11,660 bases of DNA from Acidilobaceae archaeon (GTDB lineage Archaea; Thermoproteota; Thermoprotei_A; Sulfolobales; Acidilobaceae): NCBI GenBank assembly GCA_027013765.1, contig JALWGG010000135.1, positions 1 through 11,660 of the forward strand. The letters are read 5' to 3'. Below are positions 6,340 to 11,660 of this stretch, piece by piece. The notes below the pieces were generated by a model. It was not told the DNA's origin. It was given only the letters and a program-made list of their open reading frames with translations, and searched no databases. Positions within the stretch are counted from its first letter, which is position 1. The number at the start of each line of letters is the position of its first letter. A program made the position numbers and the translations under genes.

Positions 6340-7005
6340 TTGAGTATAGAAGAGCGATTGAGTAACCTAGAGAAGTGGGTTTCTAGGAGTAAAAGGATCT
6401 CGCTGGTAAAAACACTAGTATACTTTATTATAATAATAGGTATAATATCCTATGTTTATAGCGTAAATTCTAGTATTGATGAGTGGAGTGTCAAGGTATC
6501 GGGGAAGCCGGATATAGCCCCTGCAGGAGTAACCCTTATGGAGGTGAGTATACCAGTATCAATTTACAATCCAGGCGACAAAGTTACAGCAAAATACATA
6601 TTTTACAGGATATACTTTAACAACTATTACGTTGGAGAGGGATTCATACCGTATCTAGACCTGGATAGTGGGTACAGCGAGCATATGCTTAGGGCAACCA
6701 TAGACCTCTCGCGCATAGGTTGTAGCGTGGCGGAGTCCATCTATAATAATAGTGGTATCGAGGTTAGGGTTGTGGGTATTGCTACCGTGGACCTGTACCT
6801 CTTCGGTGTCGTGCCTTGGAAGAGCGTTACTCTATCATTTAACCACACTGTGAGCAATGTAACGTTGCCAGAACTCGATCCGGGGACAAGGCAGTTGCTC
6901 CATCTTTATGTGTTTGCATGTAGAAATAGTGATAAGATATATAGTGTGGTTGAGTGGGTTGTAAACGCGGCTGAATCCGGTAGTTCCCTGGTGAGGATAC
7001 CATAA
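6340..7005 (+). CDS. Membrane-anchored LEA14/WHy-like domain protein
   Basis: A bitopic protein. Residues 1-20 are charged and basic at the end (SRSKR), residues 22-41 form one hydrophobic transmembrane helix (VKTLVYFIIIIGIISYVYSV), and residues about 48-178 form an extracytoplasmic beta-rich domain. That domain has the layout of LEA14/WHy sandwiches: VSIPVSIYNPGD (69-80), then a strand with YRIYFNNYYVGEG (89-101), and a late VEVRVVGIATVDLYLFG-type strand ending in VTLSFNHTVSNVTLP (163-177). A C-terminal helix follows. The positive-inside rule puts the domain outside the cell. In archaea such proteins are common beside the membrane but no function is established. TTG 6340 is the first start after a TAA; an alternative TTG at 6358 is in frame. 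No clear ribosome-binding site. Visibly more AT-rich than its neighbours. Ends 12 bp from sufD, convergent. Confidence 0.7.
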   Translation: MSIEERLSNLEKWVSRSKRISLVKTLVYFIIIIGIISYVYSVNSSIDEWSVKVSGKPDIAPAGVTLMEVSIPVSIYNPGDKVTAKYIFYRIYFNNYYVGEGFIPYLDLDSGYSEHMLRATIDLSRIGCSVAESIYNNSGIEVRVVGIATVDLYLFGVVPWKSVTLSFNHTVSNVTLPELDPGTRQLLHLYVFACRNSDKIYSVVEWVVNAAESGSSLVRIP

Positions 7006-7017
7006 ATGGGGATGGGC

Positions 7018-8166
7018 CTAGTCTATGAAGAGGTCCTCAGGGTCTATGTTAAGGCTTGAGGCGGTCCCCGAATACTCTATTATCCCGGTTATCATCAACT
7101 TCTCGAACTCCTCCCTCTTGAGCCCTCTACTCCTCATATAGAATACATGCTCCTCCAGCATTGTAGTCACCGAGGCTTCGTGATTAGCCTTTACCACGTC
7201 TCCAGTATGGATTTCGAGCATGGGTATCGCATACCCCCTACCATCATCCCCTAGTATTGCTACGTGGCTCTCTACCTCGGAGCTAGACCATGAGGCCTCC
7301 TTGTCGATCCTAGCTAGTCCCCTCTGTGCCAGGTATCCCTTTGTTAACACTACACCCCTTGCACTTATGAATCCATTACTCTTCTCTCCCTTGTGTATGG
7401 AGTTTAGCAGGTAATCCGTCCTAGTACCGGGCCTCGCTATATTGCTGGATCTGGCTTGGAGCATAGACTCTCTACCCTCTAGTATGTATGTCTCCTCATA
7501 CCTCGTCATAGCACCCCCGGTATTGAGGCTCCTGCCAGTTATGGCTGCACGGTCCCGTAGGACTGTGTACATTGTCTTGTATACTGCATGCTTCTTATGG
7601 TGTATCGTTAAGGTGTCTATATCCACCTTCGACCCTTCTCCCGCTATTACTTCTATGACTAGTGTCTTCAACCCGTCATAGTCTCCGGCGTAGTCTAGCA
7701 GTACTATGGAGCCTCTCGCATTATCCCCTATGTCAAGTATTATGTGATGCCCCATGTACCCGTCTCCGCTTGTACTTGCTACCACAATCCTGCCGAAATC
7801 CTTGTTGGGGGCTGCCCTGATGTATACTCCCGTGTTCCACATGTAAGCGTGGTATGCCTGCATCTTTGTCGAGACTCCCACCAGGCTCATTGGCTCCATG
7901 GGCGCGGATCCACGGGATATATCTAGGACCTCCACCCTGCTGCTTGCATTATCGCTTATCTTGGCAGTGGTTCCGAGTAGTATGTCCACCCCCTGCCGGA
8001 TCATGGCGTCGGGTAGCTTGTGCTGTGTGTATGCGTATCCTATATCCATTCTTTTCTCGAATACGCTCCAGTCGGTATAGTACCTTACGGTCGGCGTGTC
8101 GGCTAGGTACTGGAAGGGGAGCCTCTCTATATACTCCCTGTACTGGTCCCTAGCTGCTAGGCTCAT
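7018..8166 (-). CDS. sufD: Fe-S cluster assembly scaffold protein SufD
   Basis: Partner of SufB in the SufBC2D complex that builds Fe-S clusters in the cytosol. The 382-residue chain shows the SufB/SufD right-handed beta-helix core (about 85-320, with segments such as GSIVLLDYAGDYDG and RTDYLLNSIHKGEKSNG) and the conserved C-terminal helical end NHEASVTTMLEEHVFYMRSRGL. H329 in NHEAS aligns with E. coli SufD H360, a cluster-assembly residue; the bacterial cysteine two positions earlier is A327 here. The protein contains no cysteine at all. ATG 8166 is preceded by GGGTGA, which lies over the stop codon of sufB, so translation is probably coupled; the gap between genes is 6 bp. Last gene of the operon. 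It is distinguished from SufB by its shorter N-terminus and the lack of the SufB cysteines. Confidence 0.9.
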   Translation of the reverse strand: MSLAARDQYREYIERLPFQYLADTPTVRYYTDWSVFEKRMDIGYAYTQHKLPDAMIRQGVDILLGTTAKISDNASSRVEVLDISRGSAPMEPMSLVGVSTKMQAYHAYMWNTGVYIRAAPNKDFGRIVVASTSGDGYMGHHIILDIGDNARGSIVLLDYAGDYDGLKTLVIEVIAGEGSKVDIDTLTIHHKKHAVYKTMYTVLRDRAAITGRSLNTGGAMTRYEETYILEGRESMLQARSSNIARPGTRTDYLLNSIHKGEKSNGFISARGVVLTKGYLAQRGLARIDKEASWSSSEVESHVAILGDDGRGYAIPMLEIHTGDVVKANHEASVTTMLEEHVFYMRSRGLKREEFEKLMITGIIEYSGTASSLNIDPEDLFID

Positions 8167-8172
8167 GCATGG

Positions 8173-9606
8173 TCACCCTACCGCACCGAGCTCGCTGAAC
8201 TCCAGCTGTATGACCTTGTGGAGCACGTTCGCATACTCGACTGGTAGCTCTCCCATGATCTCGTCTAGGAACCCGAGCACGATCAGGCTCTTGGCCTCAT
8301 CGTCGGTTAGCCCTCTACTGGTTAGGTAGAATAGCTGCTGCTCGCTTAGCCTCCCAGTCTTCGCCTCATGGCTCACGTATGCGGTGGGCTCGTCCACCTG
8401 GTTGTGCGGGAAGGTGTGGGCTTTACTCTTCCCGTCCAGGATCAGGCTGTCACACTCTACATGGGCACTGGCGTTCCTGGCCCCCCTCAGGATCCTTACT
8501 ATACCCCTATACACATTGACTCCTCCATCGGCGCTTATACTCTTGTTAATTATCTTGCTCCTGGTGTATGGAGCAACGTGGACCACCTTACTCCCGCTAT
8601 CCTTCAGATAGGGTCCTTTCGATAGCGTCACTACAACGCTCCTAGTACTGCTGTATGCACCCTTGAGAATTGTGCTCGGGTATACATAGGTCATCTTACT
8701 TCCTATGCTACCCTCCACCCAGTCGATCCTTGCACCCTCCTCGGCTATGCCCCGCTTGTTATTGAAGTTTATCACATTCCTACTCCAATTCTGTATGGTG
8801 GTGATCTTGATCGTGGCATTCCTATGAGCATAGGCCTCCACCATGCCATTGTGGAAGCTGTAGCCCACAAACCTGGGGGCGCTGCATCCCTCGATCCAGT
8901 GCACATATGCCCCCTCATCCGCAACTATCAGGCTATGCTCAAACTGGCCCTCGCCCTGCCGTCCTATTAGGAAGAACGACTCTATTGGTTCTCTAACCTT
9001 TACCCCTGGGGGGACGTATATGAATGTGCCCCCGCTCCATAAGGCTCCGTGTAGTGCTGCGAACTTGTGGTCGCTCGGGGGGAAGACTTTGAGGAAGTAC
9101 TTCTTTACAAGGTCTGGATACTTCTTTACAGCTTCCTCTAGTGGGAGCACTATCACGCCCTTCCTCTCCAGGTACTCCTTCATCCTGGCGTATACCGTCT
9201 CGCTGTCATACACGGCGACTAGGCCTGATAGGAACCTTGCCTCAAGCTCGGGTAGCCCAAGCTTCTCATAGTATTTCCTCATGTAGTCTGGGAGCTCTTC
9301 CCAGTCCTTGGCCACCTCCCCGGCCTCTGGTTTGACGTAGTGTGCTAGTGCTTCTAGGTCTATCTCCTCTATCCCGGCTATCCATTTTGGCATGGGTAGC
9401 TTATAGAATAGTTCTAGGCTCCTCAGCCTCAGCCTTTTCATCCACTCAGGCTCCTTCTTGATCCTGCTTATCTCCTCCACTAGGCTCCTGCTTATCCTCC
9501 CCTTTAGCTCGATCTCAGCCCTGGGGGGCTTGTCTAGCCATCCTAGCAGTTCGGGGCTATCTGCTCCCTTGAGGATCTCTTCCTTTATCTTTACCGCTTG
9601 CTCCAT
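8173..9606 (-). CDS. sufB: Fe-S cluster assembly scaffold protein SufB
   Basis: Main scaffold on which sulfur and iron are assembled into a nascent cluster, with SufC hydrolysing ATP and SufD as partner. Length 477, close to bacterial SufB (about 495). N-terminal helical domain 1-150, then the beta helix. Key sites: HGALWSGGTFIYVPPGVKV (186-204), the conserved EGCSAP with C241 (counterpart of E. coli C254), VECDSLILD with C385 (counterpart of C405), KAHTFP (395-400), and H413 in VSHEAKTGRLSEQQLFYL. C241 and C385 are the only cysteines in the protein. ATG 9606 follows a GGGGCTGG stretch only loosely like a ribosome-binding site. The 36-bp gap to sufC is almost filled by a near-perfect palindrome. 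Middle gene of sufCBD. Confidence 0.95.
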   Translation of the reverse strand: MEQAVKIKEEILKGADSPELLGWLDKPPRAEIELKGRISRSLVEEISRIKKEPEWMKRLRLRSLELFYKLPMPKWIAGIEEIDLEALAHYVKPEAGEVAKDWEELPDYMRKYYEKLGLPELEARFLSGLVAVYDSETVYARMKEYLERKGVIVLPLEEAVKKYPDLVKKYFLKVFPPSDHKFAALHGALWSGGTFIYVPPGVKVREPIESFFLIGRQGEGQFEHSLIVADEGAYVHWIEGCSAPRFVGYSFHNGMVEAYAHRNATIKITTIQNWSRNVINFNNKRGIAEEGARIDWVEGSIGSKMTYVYPSTILKGAYSSTRSVVVTLSKGPYLKDSGSKVVHVAPYTRSKIINKSISADGGVNVYRGIVRILRGARNASAHVECDSLILDGKSKAHTFPHNQVDEPTAYVSHEAKTGRLSEQQLFYLTSRGLTDDEAKSLIVLGFLDEIMGELPVEYANVLHKVIQLEFSELGAVG

Positions 9607-9615
9607 CTCAACCAG

Positions 9616-9642
9616 CCCCTATTTAACACTGTTAATCAGGGG
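9616..9642. promoter_or_regulatory. 27-bp near-perfect palindrome between sufC and sufB
   Basis: Arms CCCCTATTTAACA and TGTTAATCAGGGG around a single central C match at 11 of 13 positions. The inner 13 bp (TTAACA-C-TGTTAA, 9623-9635) are a perfect inverted repeat. It starts directly after the sufC stop codon and ends ten bases before the sufB ATG. It could be the operator of a dimeric regulator, an intra-operon promoter element (TTAA-rich TATA), or an RNA stem affecting sufB translation or mRNA processing. Confidence 0.5.
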
Positions 9643-10422
9643 TTATATGGTGGAACCAGTACTCCTCAAGTAAGCCTTCCTTATGTAGGCGTATCCCTTC
9701 TCCTCCACCAGATCCGCTATCTCCGGCCCTCCCTGGACCGCTATCCGTCCATCTATCAACACGGTAACTATATCCGGCTTCACGTATTTGAACATCCTAG
9801 CATAGTGTGTTATCAGTAGTATACCCTTACCCCTTGCCTTAAGGTCTGTCAGGAACTCTGACACCTTCTTTACACCATCAACATCCAGGCCGCTGTCGGG
9901 CTCATCTAAGATAACTATCTTCGGATCCAATACCAATGCCTGTAGTAGCTCGCTCCTCTTCTTCTCACCACCACTGAATCCAACATTGACCTCGCGCTGT
10001 AGAATCTCCCTTGTGAGCCCTAGCTCTTCTGCCAGCTGGTATAGCCTCCTAACGATCTTTGGGTCCCTGATGCGTGTTAGATCGTTAGACCCCGCCCTCT
10101 TGTTCAGTGCAGCGATCATCAGTGTTGATATCCTAACCCCGGGGACCTGTGGGGGGTCTTGGAGGGCCATGAATAGCCCTTTCAGGGCTCTCTCCTCTGT
10201 TGGAAGGTCCAGTATGCTCTCCCCGTCCAGCCTTATATCGCCCTTCTCTACTTCATAACCCTCCCGGCCCATTATTGTGTATGCAAGTGTGCTCTTACCA
10301 CTGCCGTTGGGCCCCATTATAGCGTGTATAGTGCCGTAGTCAACGTTCAGTGATACTCCTCTTAGCACCTTCTTTCCATGTACATTTACGTGGAGGTCTA
10401 TGACTTCTAATCCTTCGCCCAC
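9643..10422 (-). CDS. sufC: Fe-S cluster assembly ATPase SufC
   Basis: ABC-type ATPase of the SufBC2D complex; soluble, with no transporter partner. Walker A is GPNGSGKS at 37-44, the Q-loop is MALQDPPQVPG (85-95, Q88), the signature is FSGGEKKR at 149-156 (usual LSGGE, with the SufC-typical Phe and EKKR), Walker B is IVILDEPDSGLD at 169-180 and the H-loop is H206. The 259 residues are the normal length, and there is no cysteine. The start is GTG at 10422, chosen because AGGTGG lies six bases upstream and the alignment to other SufC N-termini (LEVIDLHVNVHGKKVLRGVSL) begins properly there. First gene of the sufC-sufB-sufD operon. Its promoter region holds a TTTAAC/GTTAAA inverted repeat and is shared with the divergent thioredoxin-fold gene. 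Confidence 0.96.
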   Translation of the reverse strand: MGEGLEVIDLHVNVHGKKVLRGVSLNVDYGTIHAIMGPNGSGKSTLAYTIMGREGYEVEKGDIRLDGESILDLPTEERALKGLFMALQDPPQVPGVRISTLMIAALNKRAGSNDLTRIRDPKIVRRLYQLAEELGLTREILQREVNVGFSGGEKKRSELLQALVLDPKIVILDEPDSGLDVDGVKKVSEFLTDLKARGKGILLITHYARMFKYVKPDIVTVLIDGRIAVQGGPEIADLVEEKGYAYIRKAYLRSTGSTI

Positions 10423-10433
10423 GGTAGGCCACC

Positions 10434-10449
10434 TTTAACGCATGTTAAA
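10434..10449. promoter_or_regulatory. TTTAAC-GCAT-GTTAAA inverted repeat in front of sufC
   Basis: Perfect 6+6 inverted repeat with a 4-bp spacer, touching the sufC ribosome-binding site. The half-sites match those of the palindrome before sufB (TTTAAC...GTTAA), though spacing there is 3. It may be an operator or simply overlapping TTTAAA-type TATA elements. Confidence 0.4.
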
Positions 10450-10459
10450 TAAAGGCTGT

Positions 10460-10489
10460 GTATAGGCTTAAATGCTTTAATCATAAATA
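10460..10489. promoter_or_regulatory. Divergent promoter region of sufC and the thioredoxin-fold gene
   Basis: AT-rich stretch with TTAAATGC, TTTAATCA and CATAAATA. On the minus strand GCATTTAAGCC would start sufC transcription near 10445, giving a leader of about 20-25 nt. On the plus strand the same block starts the rightward gene at about 10495-10505. Inferred from position and composition. Confidence 0.4.
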
Positions 10490-10508
10490 CCACCCCAACC
10501 CGGGGTGG
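10490..10508 (+). promoter_or_regulatory. Hairpin covering the ribosome-binding site of the thioredoxin-fold gene
   Basis: CCACCCC (10490-10496) and GGGGTGG (10502-10508) form a perfect 7-bp stem with a 5-nt loop AACCC. The right arm is the ribosome-binding site of the ATG at 10514 (spacer of five bases). If transcription starts before 10490, the site would be buried; if it starts inside the left arm, the hairpin exists only in DNA. Confidence 0.5.
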
Positions 10509-10513
10509 CCTGG

Positions 10514-11257
10514 ATGAATATAACCATGATAATACACCCGACATGTGCTACAAGCTATACAATAGTAAAGCACCTACACTCCAAAGGCCTCCTAGAGAAG
10601 GTGGAGCTCTTATCGGCATCCGACATGGGGATAGTATTCAAGCACCGGGTCTGGAGCGTTCCCTGGATCATGGTGAATGGAGAGCCAGTAGCCACAGACC
10701 CCGTCGAGCCCGGAGAGGTTGAAGGGATAATCGAGGGATCGGGCATAGAGCCCCCAAGAGACCCTACCCTAAGATTCATGGAAACAGTACTCCACAGCGC
10801 CCACGCCTCAAGCCTAGCCCTCCTCTGGGGAAGCCTAGACCCTGTGATGGACGAGGACCTCATAAAAGCGGCCTTAAGGAGCCCACTAACCGGGTACACA
10901 GCAAAGGACCTAGACCCGTCCAGGATAGACTATGACGAGTGGATGGATAAGTTTGGAAGAGCACTGGCAATAAGCTTTGTAAGGGAGCTGTGGTGGGCAG
11001 CCGAGGGAAACCCTCCCCAGGAGCCTCCACCTATGGATGAGTTAAGGGTTTATGTAAGGCATTGGCTGATCTCCAAGGCTAGCCTGGGTAGGGCGGGGAT
11101 CCCGTTGAACCCCCTCAAAAACGATTATAGCAGGATCGACTCCATAGCAAGGTTCCTCGGAGCATCATATAAGGCCCTCATCAGGAGGGTTAAAAGGGAG
11201 CAGGAGGCTATATTGAGCGATGAACTATACTGGAGGATCCTTGAGGATCGCCTCTAG
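10514..11257 (+). CDS. Thioredoxin-fold protein with a single cysteine and a helical C-terminal domain
   Basis: Residues 1-75 read as a thioredoxin/glutaredoxin fold: strand MNITMIIHPTC, active-site-like CATS at 11-14 followed by helix YTIVKHLHSKGL, and the cis-proline motif WSVPW at 47-51 leading into the strand IMVNGEPVATDP. Only C11 is present, with no second active-site or other cysteine, so it cannot be a dithiol thioredoxin. Residues about 85-247 are an uncharacterised helical domain rich in tryptophan and acidic residues (for example FVRELWWAAEG, VRHWLISKASLG). I know no named family for the whole protein. ATG 10514 is preferred over GTG 10505 because GTG 10505 lies inside the GGGGTGG ribosome-binding site. 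Divergent from the suf operon with a shared promoter region, hence possibly linked to Fe-S handling by analogy with monothiol glutaredoxins. Confidence 0.72.
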   Translation: MNITMIIHPTCATSYTIVKHLHSKGLLEKVELLSASDMGIVFKHRVWSVPWIMVNGEPVATDPVEPGEVEGIIEGSGIEPPRDPTLRFMETVLHSAHASSLALLWGSLDPVMDEDLIKAALRSPLTGYTAKDLDPSRIDYDEWMDKFGRALAISFVRELWWAAEGNPPQEPPPMDELRVYVRHWLISKASLGRAGIPLNPLKNDYSRIDSIARFLGASYKALIRRVKREQEAILSDELYWRILEDRL

Positions 11258-11562
11258 CCATGCTCATGGCGCGGATGGGCGGGTCCATGTATATGCTCTA
11301 CCACCCTAAACCCATGCTCCGCAACACCACACCCTATACTAGCCAGCTCGTCCTTGAGGATCCTATAGCCGTCTCCAAGCCAGCTATCTAGCTCCTCAAC
11401 ACTCCTCCACATGAGCAGCAGCGCATGTCTCCGGGAGCCCTCCTCAAGGAGGAAGGCTGCATGAAGCCCTTCAACTGCCTCAAGCTTGTTTAGGAGCTCG
11501 ACAAGCTTATCCTCACCCCTACAACCGTTAAGCAAGACCAGGTAGACGGCTCCTGGAGGCAT
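11254..11562 (-). CDS. Small alpha/beta protein with His-rich C-terminal tail
   Basis: 102 residues, unrecognised. The core alternates strand (AVYLVLLNGC), helix (EDKLVELLNKLEAV), strand (GLHAAFLLEEG), strand (RRHALLLMWRS), helix (VEELDSWLGDGYRILKDELA) and strand (HGFRVVEHIH), resembling a ferredoxin-like or dimeric alpha/beta-barrel unit. The last 13 residues hold five histidines (H90, H92, H96, H99, H101), a pattern of metal binding as in metallochaperone tails; C14 and C78 are the only cysteines. ATG 11562 has AGGGGTG seven bases upstream and a TATA-like box further up. Its stop codon overlaps that of the thioredoxin-fold gene within the tetramer CTAG. It may be an iron, nickel or zinc handling factor, which I infer only from the tail and the suf neighbourhood. 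Confidence 0.68.
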   Translation of the reverse strand: MPPGAVYLVLLNGCRGEDKLVELLNKLEAVEGLHAAFLLEEGSRRHALLLMWRSVEELDSWLGDGYRILKDELASIGCGVAEHGFRVVEHIHGPAHPRHEHG

Positions 11563-11600
11563 TGCATGGCACCCCTAAGAGTCATTACTGGGCCTGGAGG

Positions 11601-11612
11601 ATTTAAATCCCA
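11601..11612 (-). promoter_or_regulatory. TATA box of the His-tail gene (palindromic)
   Basis: GGATTTAAATCC is a perfect 12-bp palindrome, centred 44 bases before the ATG at 11562. It would start transcription near 11581 and leave a leader of about 19 nt with the AGGGGTG site. Confidence 0.45.
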
Positions 11613-11660
11613 ATACATCCCACGGGTTAAATGTTAATACCCCTTGCAAGATACAGATAC
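11613..11660. other. Right-edge intergenic sequence
   Basis: Contains GGGTTAAATGTTAATACCC (11624-11642), an imperfect inverted repeat built on TTAA that may be a promoter element of a gene beyond the window. No coding frame is visible. Confidence 0.3.

Noticed and set aside
1..11660. Defence system, mobile element or CRISPR
   Set aside because: No transposase, integrase, nuclease-helicase cluster, direct-repeat array or terminal repeats seen; the content is housekeeping metabolism, RNA processing and Fe-S assembly.

Overview
The window reads as chromosomal DNA of a thermophilic archaeon of the Thermoproteota (crenarchaeal) type. The evidence is the gene content: a Cdc48/VAT-type AAA ATPase, archaeal GTP cyclohydrolase III, an Rnl3-type RNA ligase, an archaeal citrate synthase and a SufCBD operon. 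Codon use is rich in AGG and ATA, many starts are GTG or TTG, ribosome-binding sites share a GGTG core, and TATA-like boxes lie in the short intergenic gaps. I cannot fix the order or genus from sequence alone. There are no insertion sequences, CRISPR arrays, tRNAs or rRNAs, and gene density is very high.

Layout. 1-1042 (-): the N-terminal part of cdc48, running off the left edge. 1043-1308: a 266-bp gap holding the cdc48 promoter, a strong candidate box C/D guide RNA (1163-1228, minus strand) and the ribH promoter. 1309-2499 (+): ribH and GTP cyclohydrolase III, a two-gene riboflavin/deazaflavin unit. 2598-2831 (+): an unrecognised 77-residue protein. 2910-3794 (+): a CitG/MdcB-like protein that overlaps tail-to-tail with an ATP-dependent RNA ligase (3765-4925, -). 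4983-6164 (-): citrate synthase. 6340-7005 (+): a membrane-anchored LEA14/WHy-like protein. 7018-10422 (-): the sufC-sufB-sufD operon. 10514-11257 (+): a thioredoxin-fold protein with a single cysteine, divergent from suf. 11254-11562 (-): a small protein with a histidine-rich tail that shares a CTAG stop overlap with the previous gene.

How the genes work together. Two functional units are clear. ribH and GCH III act on the route from GTP to riboflavin/FMN; GCH III also feeds coenzyme F420 synthesis. SufC, SufB and SufD form the Fe-S cluster assembly scaffold. Next to suf lie an uncharacterised monothiol thioredoxin-fold protein and a His-tailed small protein, which I infer may be Fe-S or metal accessory factors.

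The least-described signals are the C/D RNA, whose first guide matches the anticodon loop of tRNA-Ser(GCU) in register with the wobble base; TTTAAC/GTTAA-type palindromes in front of both sufC and sufB; and a hairpin that would bury the ribosome-binding site of the gene divergent from suf. I saw no sign of a defence system or mobile system.
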